Notes: a model not told the origin generated them from the letters alone. 64,000 nucleotides of DNA from Cellulomonas fulva (GCF_018531375.1 NZ_JAHBOH010000002.1:248001-312000), one strand, 5' to 3'; positions 1 to 8,048 are shown, counted from the first letter of the stretch. Numbers and translations are program-made.

Positions 1-592
1 CCTGCCCGGTCACGGTCAGCCGCGTGCCGTCGACCAGGCGCGCGATGCCGAAGTCGGCGAGCTTGACCGCCGGTCCGCCCGCCTCGTCCGCCTCGAGCGC
101 GTCCGGGCCGGTCAGCAGGATGTTGCCGGGCTTGATGTCCCGGTGGATCACGCCCTGGGCGTGGACCACGGCGAGCGCCTCGGCGAGGTCGCGGCCCAGC
201 CGGGCGACCTGCGCCTGGTCGAGGCGCGCGGGGCGCAGGCGCTCGGACAGCGTCGGTCCGTCGACGAGCTCCATGACGAGGTAGTCCTGCTGGCCCCCGT
301 CGGGGTGCTGCACAGCGCCGGCGTCGTAGAGCATGACCAGCCCGGGGTGGCTGAGCGCCGCGAGCACCAGCACCTCGGCGCGGGTGCGCCGCAACGCGTC
401 GTCGTCGCCGTGGACGACGGGGAAGACCTTGAGGGCCACGTCGCGCCCCAGCAGCAGGTCGTGCGCGCGGTGCACCGTGGCCATGCCGCCGTGCCCGAGC
501 ACGCCGTCGAGCCGGTAGCGACCATCGACGACAGGGCGCTCGGGATCGTCCGACGAGCACGTCGGCAGCGGCCTGTCAAGATGTCCCAGCAC
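1..592 (-). CDS. Serine/threonine protein kinase, N-terminal part (runs off the window)
   Basis: Eukaryotic-type protein kinase of the actinobacterial Pkn kind, which phosphorylates Ser/Thr residues of partner proteins. Read from a GTG at 592, the 197 visible residues hold the glycine loop GHGGMATV at about 33-40, the ATP-binding lysine at 55 (ALKV), the catalytic loop HRDIKPGN at 150-157 and the DFG motif at 180-182. No residue needed for catalysis is missing up to the activation loop, where the window ends. Any transmembrane or PASTA region would lie outside, so membrane anchoring cannot be judged. The GTG was chosen because a TAGCGT box lies 7 bases before it. The gene is divergent from the ATPase/VWA operon, which may be a substrate or co-regulated, but nothing in the sequence proves that. 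Confidence 0.93.
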   Translation of the reverse strand, partial: MLGHLDRPLPTCSSDDPERPVVDGRYRLDGVLGHGGMATVHRAHDLLLGRDVALKVFPVVHGDDDALRRTRAEVLVLAALSHPGLVMLYDAGAVQHPDGGQQDYLVMELVDGPTLSERLRPARLDQAQVARLGRDLAEALAVVHAQGVIHRDIKPGNILLTGPDALEADEAGGPAVKLADFGIARLVDGTRLTVTGQ

Positions 593-599
593 GCGGCCG

Positions 600-732
600 A
601 CGCTAAGCCCGCCTCGCGCATCCCGCACCCGGGGAGCCCAGACCTCACCCGGACGGGGGTTGACACACGGCGCTCGGGGGCGGCGGAGCGGTCGGGCGGC
701 CGCGAGCGGCTGTCAGACGCCAGGCTTACGCT
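600..732. promoter_or_regulatory. Divergent leaderless promoters of kinase and ATPase/VWA operon
   Basis: On the minus strand TAGCGT (600-605) stands 7 bases before the kinase GTG at 592. On the plus strand TACGCT (727-732) stands 7 bases before the ATPase GTG at 740. Both fit an actinobacterial -10 box followed by transcription starting at the first codon. No convincing -35 hexamer was found for either. Confidence 0.55.
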
Positions 733-739
733 CGGCCGG

Positions 740-2125
740 GTGAGGCGTCCTACTCAGACCACGGTCGGCGAGCTCCGCGCAGCGGGCCACGTGCACACGT
801 CGGTGCGGGCGGAGATCCGCACCAATCTCCTGGCCGCGCTGCGGGACGGGCGGGACCCGTGGCCCGGCATCCACGGGTTCGACGAGACCGTGGTGCCGCA
901 GCTCGAGCGCGCGCTCATCGCGGGCCACGACATCGTCCTGCTGGGCGAGCGCGGGCAGGGGAAGACGCGGATCCTACGCACGCTGGCGGGCCTGCTCGAC
1001 GAGTGGTCGCCGGTGATCGCGGGGTCGGAGATCGGGGAGCACCCATACGAGCCGATCACCGCGGCGAGCAGGCGGCTGGCGGCCGACCTGGGCGACGAGC
1101 TGCCGATCGCGTGGCGGCACCGTGACGAGCGGTACGTCGAGAAGCTCGCGACGCCGGACACGAGCGTCGCGGACCTGATCGGCGACGTCGACCCCATGAA
1201 GGTCGCCGAGGGCCGGGCACTGGGAGACCCGGAGACCATCCACTTCGGTCTCGTGCCGCGCGGGCACCGCGGCATCGTCGCCGTCAACGAGCTGCCCGAC
1301 CTGGCCGAGCGCATCCAGGTCGCGATGCTCAACGTGATGGAGGAGCGGGACATCCAGATCCGCGGTTACGTGCTGCGGCTGCCGCTCGACGTGCTCGTCG
1401 TCGCGACCGCGAACCCCGAGGACTACACCAACCGCGGGCGGATCATCACCCCGCTCAAGGACCGGTTCGGTGCCGAGATCCGCACGCACTACCCCACGGA
1501 GCTGGCCGACGAGGTCGCAGTCATCCGGCAGGAGGCCGTGCTGCAGGCGGAGGTGCCCGACCACCTCGTCGAGATCCTGGCCCGGTTCACGCGCGCGCTG
1601 CGGGAGTCGAGCGCGGTGGACCAGCGCAGCGGGGTGAGCGCACGGTTCGCCATCGCGGGCGCGGAGACGGTGGCGGCGTCCGCGCTGCACCGGGCGGCCC
1701 GCCAGGGCGAGGACGCCGCCGTGGCGCGGCCGGTCGACCTGGAGACGGCCGTCGACGTGCTGGCCGGGAAGATCGAGTTCGAGTCGGGGGAGGAGGGCCG
1801 CGAGGACGAGATCCTCGACCACCTGCTGCGGACGGCCACCGCCGAGACCGTCCGCGCGCACCTGCGGGGCGTCGACCTCACGCTCCTGGCGGACGCGATC
1901 CAGGGCGGCGTGATGGTCACCACCGGCGAGCAGGTCACCGCGCGGGACGTGCTCGCCGGCCTGCCCGCGCTGGGGGAGTCCGAGGTGTACGACGAGATCT
2001 GCGCACGGCTCGGTGCGACGAGCGACGGTGAGCGGGCCGCCGCGATCGAGCTCGCGCTCGAAGGCCTGTACCTGGCCCGCCGGATCAGCAAGGAGTCCGG
2101 AGGCGGCGAGACGATCTATGGCTAG
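740..2125 (+). CDS. AAA ATPase of the MoxR/magnesium-chelatase type
   Basis: A 461-residue ATPase of the family often mislabelled sigma-54-interacting or magnesium chelatase. Walker A is GERGQGKT at about 69-76 and Walker B is near 178-186 (VAVNELPD). The ATANPEDYTNRGRIITPLKDRF stretch is the sensor and arginine-finger region. It is one of two partners: the next gene encodes a von Willebrand factor A protein and overlaps it by 8 bases, so the two are translated together. By analogy with MoxR-VWA and ChlI-ChlD pairs the ATPase probably remodels or inserts a cofactor into a target protein, which is unknown here. The open frame runs far upstream without a stop, but the GTG at 740 is preferred because the protein family begins there and a TACGCT box lies 7 bases ahead. 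Confidence 0.88.
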   Translation: MRRPTQTTVGELRAAGHVHTSVRAEIRTNLLAALRDGRDPWPGIHGFDETVVPQLERALIAGHDIVLLGERGQGKTRILRTLAGLLDEWSPVIAGSEIGEHPYEPITAASRRLAADLGDELPIAWRHRDERYVEKLATPDTSVADLIGDVDPMKVAEGRALGDPETIHFGLVPRGHRGIVAVNELPDLAERIQVAMLNVMEERDIQIRGYVLRLPLDVLVVATANPEDYTNRGRIITPLKDRFGAEIRTHYPTELADEVAVIRQEAVLQAEVPDHLVEILARFTRALRESSAVDQRSGVSARFAIAGAETVAASALHRAARQGEDAAVARPVDLETAVDVLAGKIEFESGEEGREDEILDHLLRTATAETVRAHLRGVDLTLLADAIQGGVMVTTGEQVTARDVLAGLPALGESEVYDEICARLGATSDGERAAAIELALEGLYLARRISKESGGGETIYG

Positions 2126-4130
2126 GCCGAACCGGCGGCTGGCCCGCTACGCCCCGTACGTCGACGGGCCGGACCCCCTCGCGCCGCCGGTCGACCTCGC
2201 GGAGGCGCTCGACGCGATCGGCGCGGACGTCATGGCGGGCGCCTCGCCGGAGCGGGCGATGCGCGAGTTCCTGCGGCGTGGGGGCCGGGACCGGACCGGG
2301 CTCGACGAGCTGGCGCGGCGGGTCGCCGAGCGGCGTCGGGAGCTGACGCGCGAGCACCGCCTCGACGGCACCCTCCAGGAGGTCAAGGAGCTGCTGGACC
2401 GCGCCGTGCTGGCCGAGCGCAAGCAGCTGGCGCGCGACGTGGACATGGACGAGGGCGACCGGGCGCTCGCGCAGCTGCAGCTCGACCAGCTGCCCGCCTC
2501 GCCCGCGGCCGCGGTCCAGGAGCTCGGTGGGTACGACTGGCGCAGCGGCGAGGCGCGCCGGGAGTTCGAGAAGATCAAGGACCTCCTGGGCCGGGAGGCG
2601 CTGGACCAGCGCTTCGCCGGCATGAAGCAGGCGCTCGAGAACGCGAGCGACGCCGACCGGGCCGCGCTCCGCGCGATGCTCGCCGACCTCAACGCGCTGC
2701 TCGATGCTCGTCGCGAGGGACGGGACACGCCGGAGCAGTTCGACGACTTCATGGCGAAGCACGGCGAGCACTTCCCCGAGCGGCCGGGAACGCTCGACGA
2801 GCTGCTGGACGCGCTCGCGGCACGCGCGGCTGCCGCGCAGCGGATGCGCAACTCGATGACCCAGGAGCAGCGCGACGAGCTCGACGCGCTGGCCCAGCAG
2901 GCGTTCGGCTCGTCAGACCTGATGGACGCGCTCGGAAGGCTGGACGAGAGCCTGCGCTCGCTGCGGCCCGGCGAGGACTGGGGCGGCTCGGAGCGGATGG
3001 ACGGGCCGAACGGGCTGGGGCTGGGCGACGGGACCGGCGTGTTCCAGGACCTCGCCGACCTGGACGCGCTCGCGGAGCAGCTCGCGCAGTCCTACCAGGG
3101 CTCCCGGCTGGACGACGTCGACCTGGACGCGCTCGCGCGGCAGCTCGGCGCCGACGCCGCCGTCGACGCCCGCACCCTGCAGCGGCTCGAGCGCGCGCTG
3201 CGCGACTCCGGGACGCTGCGCCGCGGCTCGGACGGTCAGCTCGCGCTGACGCCCAAGGCCATGCGCCAGCTCGGCAAGGCCGTGCTGCGGTCCGTCGCCG
3301 AGACGATGTCCGGCCGGCAGGGCGGCCACGAGGTGCGCCGCTCGGGCGCCGCGGGGGAGCCCTCCGGGGCGACCCGCGCGTGGGCGTACGGCGACACCGA
3401 GCCGTGGGACGTGACCCGGACGATCACCAACGCCCTCACGCGACGGGCGTCGGGCGGTCCGCGCACGGACGGCCGGGTCGAGATCCTCGTCGACGACGTC
3501 GAGGTCCAGGAGACCGAGGCGCGCACGCAGGCGTGCGTCGCCCTGCTCGTCGACACCTCGTTCTCGATGGCCATGGAGGGCCGCTGGGTGCCGATGAAGC
3601 GGACCGCCCTCGCGCTCCACACGCTGGTCACGACGAGGTTCCGCGGCGACGACCTGCAGCTCATCGGGTTCGGGCGCAGCGCGGAGGTCATGGCGATCGA
3701 GCAGCTCGTGGGGCTGGACGAGAAGTGGGAGAAGGGCACCAACCTGCACCACGCCCTGCTGCTGGCCAACCGGCACTTCCGCAAGCACCCGCGGGCGCAG
3801 CCGGTGCTGCTGGTCGTCACCGACGGGGAGCCCACCTCGCACCTGGAGCGCGACGGCGAGGTCTTCTTCGACTACCCGCCGCACCCGCTGACCATCGCGC
3901 TCGCGGTCCGCGAGCTCGACGGCGCGACGCGCCTGGGGGCCCGCACGACGTTCTTCCGCCTGGGCGACGACCCCGGGCTCGCGCGGTTGGTCGACGCCAT
4001 GGCGCGGCGGGCCGGTGGCACGGTGGTCACCCCGGAGGCCGACGACCTGGGCGCGGCGGTGATCGGCTCCTACCTGGGCTCGCGGCGCAACGGCGCGTTC
4101 GGCGGCTGGGGCCGCGACGAGGAGTGGTGA
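2118..4130 (+). CDS. VWA-domain protein, partner of the upstream AAA ATPase
   Basis: A 670-residue protein with a long charged, helix-rich N-terminal part (about 1-440, many Ala, Arg, Glu, Leu) and a C-terminal von Willebrand factor A domain. The metal-ion-dependent adhesion site DTSFS begins at residue 479, and a TDGEPTSH stretch follows in the expected place. No signal peptide or membrane segment is seen, so it is cytoplasmic. The ATG at 2118 overlaps the ATPase stop (ATGGCTAG), which indicates translational coupling. In MoxR/VWA and chelatase systems this subunit recognises the substrate while the ATPase supplies force. The substrate is not visible from the neighbourhood. Confidence 0.87.
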   Translation: MARPNRRLARYAPYVDGPDPLAPPVDLAEALDAIGADVMAGASPERAMREFLRRGGRDRTGLDELARRVAERRRELTREHRLDGTLQEVKELLDRAVLAERKQLARDVDMDEGDRALAQLQLDQLPASPAAAVQELGGYDWRSGEARREFEKIKDLLGREALDQRFAGMKQALENASDADRAALRAMLADLNALLDARREGRDTPEQFDDFMAKHGEHFPERPGTLDELLDALAARAAAAQRMRNSMTQEQRDELDALAQQAFGSSDLMDALGRLDESLRSLRPGEDWGGSERMDGPNGLGLGDGTGVFQDLADLDALAEQLAQSYQGSRLDDVDLDALARQLGADAAVDARTLQRLERALRDSGTLRRGSDGQLALTPKAMRQLGKAVLRSVAETMSGRQGGHEVRRSGAAGEPSGATRAWAYGDTEPWDVTRTITNALTRRASGGPRTDGRVEILVDDVEVQETEARTQACVALLVDTSFSMAMEGRWVPMKRTALALHTLVTTRFRGDDLQLIGFGRSAEVMAIEQLVGLDEKWEKGTNLHHALLLANRHFRKHPRAQPVLLVVTDGEPTSHLERDGEVFFDYPPHPLTIALAVRELDGATRLGARTTFFRLGDDPGLARLVDAMARRAGGTVVTPEADDLGAAVIGSYLGSRRNGAFGGWGRDEEW

Positions 4131-4151
4131 CGGTGGTCTGACGCGCGGGCC

Positions 4152-4169
4152 GATATCGTTATCGACATC
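4152..4169. promoter_or_regulatory. Imperfect inverted repeat before the SDR gene
   Basis: GATATCG (4152-4158), TTAT, CGACATC (4163-4169): six of seven arm positions pair. It is unusually AT-rich for this window and lies 22 bases before the ATG at 4192, so it may combine a promoter -10 region and an operator. No regulator gene is adjacent. Confidence 0.3.
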
Positions 4170-4191
4170 CGCCACCGTGAAGGAGACGACG

Positions 4192-5088
4192 ATGTCGCCC
4201 GATCAGCTCACGTTCGACAACCCCGTCGAGCGGCACGCCCACCTCACCCCGCACGCCTCGTGGCAGCCGGTGCCCGGGCTCGACGCGAAGCTCGACCCCA
4301 AGGCCGACCACGGCGAGACGACCTACCGCGGCACCGGCCGCCTCGTCGGACGCAAGGCACTGATCACGGGCGGTGACTCGGGCATCGGCGCCGCCGTGGC
4401 CATCGCGTTCGCGCGGGAGGGCGCCGACGTGGCGCTGAGCTACCTGCCCGAGGAGCAGGTCGACGCCGAGGCGATCGCGGAGCACGTGCGCGCGGCCGGC
4501 CGCACGGCCGTCCTGCTCCCGGGCGACATCCGCGACCGGGAGTTCTGCCGCTCCCTCGTCGCCGACGCGGTCAGCGGCCTGGGCGGGCTGGACATCCTGG
4601 TGAACAACGCGGCGCACCAGGTGTACCACCCGAGCTTCGACGAGCTCGACGAGTCGGACCTGGACCGGACGGTCCAGACCAACGTCTACGCGATGTTCTG
4701 GATCACCCGCGACGCCCTGCCGCACCTGGGTCCGGGCGCGACGATCATCAACAGCACGTCCGTGCAGGGGTACAACCCCTCGCCGATGATCATCAGCTAC
4801 GCGTCGACCAAGTTCGCGATCATCGGCTTCACCAAGGCCCTCGCGGCCGACCTCGCACCGCGGGGGATCCGGGTGAACGCGGTCGCGCCCGGTCCGGTGT
4901 GGACGCCGCTGCAGGTCTCGGACGGGCAGCCGCCGGAGAAGCTCGAGGGCTTCGGCAGCTCGTCCTGGCTCGGGCGGACGAGCCAGCCGGTCGAGCAGGC
5001 GCCGGCCTACGTGTTCCTCGCGTCGCCCGAGTCGAGCTTCGTGGTGGGCGAGGTCATCAACGTCAACGGCGGGGCGAACGTGCCCTGA
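4192..5088 (+). CDS. Short-chain dehydrogenase/reductase, YghA/YdaD (general stress protein 39) type
   Basis: An NAD(P)-dependent oxidoreductase of 298 residues. It has the 50-residue N-terminal extension (ERHAHLTPHASWQPVPGLDA) seen in the YghA/YdaD group, then the Rossmann motif TGGDSGIG at 59-66, NNAA at 138-141 and the catalytic Ser near 188-190, Tyr203 and Lys207 (YASTK). The C-terminal GEVINVNGG is also typical. Physiological substrates of the group are poorly known; it is often linked to stress. The ATG at 4192 is preferred over an in-frame GTG at 4177 because AAGGAG lies 7 bases before it and the GTG would overlap that site. Confidence 0.9.
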   Translation: MSPDQLTFDNPVERHAHLTPHASWQPVPGLDAKLDPKADHGETTYRGTGRLVGRKALITGGDSGIGAAVAIAFAREGADVALSYLPEEQVDAEAIAEHVRAAGRTAVLLPGDIRDREFCRSLVADAVSGLGGLDILVNNAAHQVYHPSFDELDESDLDRTVQTNVYAMFWITRDALPHLGPGATIINSTSVQGYNPSPMIISYASTKFAIIGFTKALAADLAPRGIRVNAVAPGPVWTPLQVSDGQPPEKLEGFGSSSWLGRTSQPVEQAPAYVFLASPESSFVVGEVINVNGGANVP

Positions 5089-5106
5089 CCCGCCGGTCCC
5101 GGTCGG

Positions 5107-5880
5107 TCAGAAGAACGGCCACGGGAACGCCGGCATGTCCCCGCCCGGACCGGGGAGCACGCCGTCCCGCAGCAGCCGGTCGCAGCGCATCGCCAACGCC
5201 GCCAGCTCGTCGTCGGACAGCAGCCCGGCCAGCCGCCCGCCGAGGCCGCCGTCGAGCTCGGCGCGCACCCGGGCGACGCCCGCGACCTCGTCGGGACGCA
5301 GCTCCTCGCCGCGCCACCCCCACAGGACCGTGCGCAGCTTGTGCTCGACGTGGAACGTCACGCCGTGGTCCACGCCGTAGCGGTGCCCGTCGGCCATCGG
5401 CAGGACGTGGCCGCCCTTGCGGTCGGCGTTGTTCACGACGACGTCGAACACGGCCATCCGGCGCAGCGCGGCCGAGTCCTCGTGGACCAGGACGAGCGGC
5501 TGGTCCTTCTCGGACACGCCTCGGAACACCGCGCGCCAGCCGTCCGGCGGCACCGCGCCCGCCGGGACCACGTCGACCGGGTCCTGCGCAGCGTCCGGCT
5601 CGCGCCAGCGCTGCACCATCCCCGGTCCCAGCGGGCCGTCGCGCAGCACGGTCGTCGGCACCACGTCCCAGCCGAACGACTCCGAGACCAGGTAGGCGGC
5701 CACCTCGCGGTTCGCCAGCGTCTCGTCGGGGAAGTCCCACAGCGGGCGCTCCCCGGCGACGGGCTTGTAGACCACCTGCACGTCCCCGACCGTCGCGAGG
5801 AACGTCGCGTTGGACGCGATCGTGATGCGTCCGACGAGCTCGAGCTCGCCCTCGACGAGGTCGGGCTCGTCGTCGGTCAC
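5107..5880 (-). CDS. SCO1664-family protein (PI3/4-kinase-like fold)
   Basis: A 257-residue protein of the actinobacterial SCO1664 family, which has distant similarity to phosphatidylinositol 3/4-kinase-like folds. Conserved stretches seen are VVYKP near 36-40, the PLWDFP and LANREVAAYLVSE region, VVVNNADRKGGH in the middle and YGVDHGVTFH after it. The DxxxxxH and NNADRK blocks resemble kinase catalytic and metal-binding loops. The function is not established. The GTG start overlaps the stop of the DUF3090 gene by four bases (GTGA), so the pair is translationally coupled. A longer frame upstream gives an Arg-rich tail and lies inside DUF3090, so it was rejected. Confidence 0.85.
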   Translation of the reverse strand: MTDDEPDLVEGELELVGRITIASNATFLATVGDVQVVYKPVAGERPLWDFPDETLANREVAAYLVSESFGWDVVPTTVLRDGPLGPGMVQRWREPDAAQDPVDVVPAGAVPPDGWRAVFRGVSEKDQPLVLVHEDSAALRRMAVFDVVVNNADRKGGHVLPMADGHRYGVDHGVTFHVEHKLRTVLWGWRGEELRPDEVAGVARVRAELDGGLGGRLAGLLSDDELAALAMRCDRLLRDGVLPGPGGDMPAFPWPFF

Positions 5881-6413
5881 GGCTCGTCGCGCAGGTCGCA
5901 CACGTGGCCGTCGCCGTCGATGGGCATCCCGCACAGCGGGCACACGGGCCGGCCCGCCTGGACCACCTGGCGCGTGCGCTGCACGAACGCCCGCGCCGTC
6001 CCGACCGGCATCCGCACCAGCAGCTTCTCGCGCGCGTCGGGGTCGCTGTCGTCGTCGGCCTCGTCGTACGCGAACGCCTCCACGACCACCTGCGCGGTCG
6101 ACGGGTCCCAGCCCAGCCGCATCAGGCCCGCGCGGAACTCCTCGAGCACGGGCTGGTCCAGCGGGTCGTCGTCGACGAGCTCGACGGGCGCCGCCGCGGG
6201 GACGCTGAAGCGGTTCCCCTCGTCGGACATCAGCGCGTTCAGGATCTCGTCGATCCTGTCCGCGAGCAGCGCGGACTGCTGCTTCTCGAGCCCCACGCTG
6301 GTGCTGCGCGCACCGTCGCGGACCTGGAGGTAGAAGCTGCGCGAGCCTGGGCTGCCGACCGTGCCGACGACGACGCGGTCGGGCCAGTCGAACTGGTGAA
6401 CAGGTGCCGGCAT
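5877..6413 (-). CDS. DUF3090 family protein
   Basis: A 178-residue protein of the actinobacterial DUF3090 family. It ends in a zinc-ribbon-like CPLCGMPIDGDGHVC, whose three Cys and the nearby His could bind a metal. The body has the usual FYLQVRDG and VGLEKQQ motifs. The function is unknown. It is commonly linked to a histidine phosphatase and an SCO1664-family gene in actinomycetes, and all three are present here in that order. The ATG at 6413 was chosen over an in-frame GTG at 6422 because a TAGAGT box lies 7 bases before it and the GTG would fall inside the box. Confidence 0.9.
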   Translation of the reverse strand: MPAPVHQFDWPDRVVVGTVGSPGSRSFYLQVRDGARSTSVGLEKQQSALLADRIDEILNALMSDEGNRFSVPAAAPVELVDDDPLDQPVLEEFRAGLMRLGWDPSTAQVVVEAFAYDEADDDSDPDAREKLLVRMPVGTARAFVQRTRQVVQAGRPVCPLCGMPIDGDGHVCDLRDEP

Positions 6414-6420
6414 GGGTCCC

Positions 6421-6426
6421 ACTCTA
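6421..6426 (-). promoter_or_regulatory. -10 box TAGAGT of DUF3090, sharing bases with the upstream stop codon
   Basis: TAGAGT read on the minus strand sits 7 bases before the DUF3090 ATG. Its first three bases are the TAG stop codon of the phosphatase gene. This would give DUF3090 its own leaderless transcript inside the operon. Confidence 0.5.
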
Positions 6427-7110
6427 GGAATGTCCGGCGCCGCCGCCGACCGGGGCGTCGGCGACGGGGCCGGCCGCGCGCAGCCAGCCGAGGTCGCCCG
6501 AGTCGGTGTTGGTCGCGACCACCTCGGGACGCGCGCTGCCGTAGCGGACGATCGAGACGGACCCCGGGTTGACGGTGAGCCGCTGGAACAGGTCGAGGCC
6601 CATGCCGAGCGCGTCGGCGAGGACCGACTTGATGATGTCGCCGTGCGTCACCGCGACCCACGCCGCCGACGCGCCGTGCTCGGCCTCGAGCGCCGCGTCC
6701 CGCCGGCGTACCGCCGCGACCGCGCGGGCCTGCATCCCCACCAGCGACTCGCCGCCGGGGAACACCGCGGCCGACGGCTGCGTCTGCACCACCGACCACA
6801 ACGGCTCCTGCGCGAGGTCCTTCAGCGGCCGCCCCTGCCACTGGCCGTAGTCGCACTCGACGATGCCGGGCTCGAGCTGCACGGGCACGTCGCCACTCTG
6901 CTGGTCGGCGATGGCGCGAGCCGTCTGCCGGCACCGTGCGAGCGGGCTCGAGACCACGGCGACGAGCGGCACCACGGCGAGCCGCTGGGCGGTGCGCGCG
7001 GCTTGGTCGCGGCCGACCGCGTCGAGCGTGACCCCAGCGGCGCGCCCCGTCAGGATCCCCGCGACGTTCGCGGTGCTGCGCCCGTGCCGGACCAGGACGA
7101 GAGTCGCCAC
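6424..7110 (-). CDS. Histidine phosphatase (phosphoglycerate-mutase-like, MSMEG_4193 type)
   Basis: A 228-residue member of the histidine phosphatase superfamily. The phospho-accepting histidine lies in VRHGRST (His9), with arginines 8 and 11 beside it. A VECDYGQWQG block and a second histidine in VAVTHGD complete the usual catalytic set. The family removes phosphate from small metabolites or proteins; the substrate here is unknown. It heads the cluster with DUF3090 and the SCO1664-family gene. Start is a GTG at 7110, directly before the ATLVLVRHG strand; no strong ribosome binding site is visible. Confidence 0.87.
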   Translation of the reverse strand: MATLVLVRHGRSTANVAGILTGRAAGVTLDAVGRDQAARTAQRLAVVPLVAVVSSPLARCRQTARAIADQQSGDVPVQLEPGIVECDYGQWQGRPLKDLAQEPLWSVVQTQPSAAVFPGGESLVGMQARAVAAVRRRDAALEAEHGASAAWVAVTHGDIIKSVLADALGMGLDLFQRLTVNPGSVSIVRYGSARPEVVATNTDSGDLGWLRAAGPVADAPVGGGAGHS

Positions 7111-7232
7111 TAGCGCTCGCCCCGGATCGTCGACGAGGGACCGTACGGGGCGAGTGCGTGGGACACGATCACGAGGGGGAGACTATCCGCGGCCGCCGGG
7201 CGTGTCGTGGGCGCAGGCCGCTCTCCACATCC

Positions 7233-7259
7233 GCGCGTACGCACGACGTGCGTACGCGC
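7233..7259 (-). terminator. Perfect 12-bp stem, 3-base loop after arr
   Basis: GCGCGTACGCAC (7233-7244), GAC, GTGCGTACGCGC (7248-7259) pair without a mismatch. The stem begins 6 bases after the arr stop codon on the minus strand. There is no U-run, which is common for actinobacterial terminators. It could instead protect the arr mRNA end or be an operator. Confidence 0.6.
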
Positions 7260-7265
7260 AGCGCG

Positions 7266-7694
7266 TCAGTCCTCGATCGCCTCGATGCCCTGCTCGTCGA
7301 GCGCGCGCAGGTGGTCGAGCATCGCCTGCAGGACGTCGGCCGGGTGCCCCTCCCAGTGCTCGACCTCCCCGACGACCCGCAGCGGGTCACGCGTGCGGTA
7401 GGAGCGCGTGGGGTTGCCCGGGAACCGCTGGTCGGTCAGGTTCGGGTCGTTCTCGATCCGGCCGAGCGGTTCGACGACGTAGATGCGCCCGGGAGCGTCG
7501 CCCTGCGCCAGCTCGGCGCCCCACGTGGCCGCGTCCATCGTCGCCGTCAGGTACACGAACTGCGCCGTGCGGCGCGACCCGTAGTTGGAGCTGCGCCCGG
7601 GCTCGAGCACGTCGCCGACCTGCAGCGCGGCCTTGGTCCCGTGGAAGAACGGGCCGGCGTCGTCGACCTCGTCGGCGGTCGGCAGGTTCGTCAT
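7266..7694 (-). CDS. arr: Rifamycin ADP-ribosyltransferase (Arr)
   Basis: A 142-residue enzyme that inactivates rifampicin-type drugs by transferring ADP-ribose from NAD+ to the ansa-chain hydroxyl. Length and sequence match the Arr family along the whole protein, including FFHGTKAAL, WGAEL, GRIYVVEP, the DPNLTD block, KFPGNPTRSYR (here RFPGNPTRSYR) and WEGHPADVLQAMLDHL. His18, Tyr48 and Asp83 occupy the places of the NAD-binding and catalytic residues of the Mycobacterium smegmatis enzyme. The ATG at 7694 has GAGGAGG five bases before it. Its codon use and GC content match its neighbours and no mobile element is near, so it looks like a native chromosomal gene. Confidence 0.95.
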   Translation of the reverse strand: MTNLPTADEVDDAGPFFHGTKAALQVGDVLEPGRSSNYGSRRTAQFVYLTATMDAATWGAELAQGDAPGRIYVVEPLGRIENDPNLTDQRFPGNPTRSYRTRDPLRVVGEVEHWEGHPADVLQAMLDHLRALDEQGIEAIED

Positions 7695-7754
7695 GTCGCC
7701 TCCTCGCGTCGCGGACCTCGGCACGTGATGATGGGTCCTGGGGAGGAGACCATC

Positions 7755-8048
7755 ATGGGCTCGAAGGACAGCAAGCGCTCCCGCCCGGGCGTGTTCAGGA
7801 TCCTGGTCCTGGCGCTCGCGGCGGCGGCCGTGGTCAAGGAGCTGCGGCTCCCGGCGGACGAGCGGACCTGGAACGGCAAGGTCGCGGGCTTCGTCCCGTA
7901 CGACTTCCGGATGCCGACGGCCGAGCGGATCAAGCAGCGGCTGTGGGACACCGACGGCGACCACCTGCTCAGCCCGCACGTGTTCGGTGTCGGGTGGACG
8001 GTGAACCTCGGTCGCGTCTACGCGCTGGTGCGCGAGCGGATCGACTGA
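7755..8048 (+). CDS. Small DUF5808-like membrane protein
   Basis: A 97-residue protein with one N-terminal hydrophobic segment (about 13-27, VFRILVLALAAAAVV). The C-terminal part DHLLSPHVFGVGWTVNLGRV resembles the DUF5808 signature, in which a Pro, Phe-Gly-x-Gly-Trp-Thr and Asn are conserved. The role is unknown. GGGGAGGAG precedes the ATG. It is divergent from arr with only 60 bases between the two starts, so they may share a control region. Confidence 0.72.
   Translation: MGSKDSKRSRPGVFRILVLALAAAAVVKELRLPADERTWNGKVAGFVPYDFRMPTAERIKQRLWDTDGDHLLSPHVFGVGWTVNLGRVYALVRERID

Noticed and set aside
2013..2117. Longer N-terminus for the VWA protein
   Set aside because: It would overlap the ATPase by over 100 bases with Arg/Ser-rich sequence; the ATG at 2118 gives a normal four-to-eight base coupling overlap.
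7695..7754. Rifamycin-associated element upstream of arr
   Set aside because: The 60-base gap contains no 19-base inverted motif of that kind, so rifamycin-responsive control is not supported.
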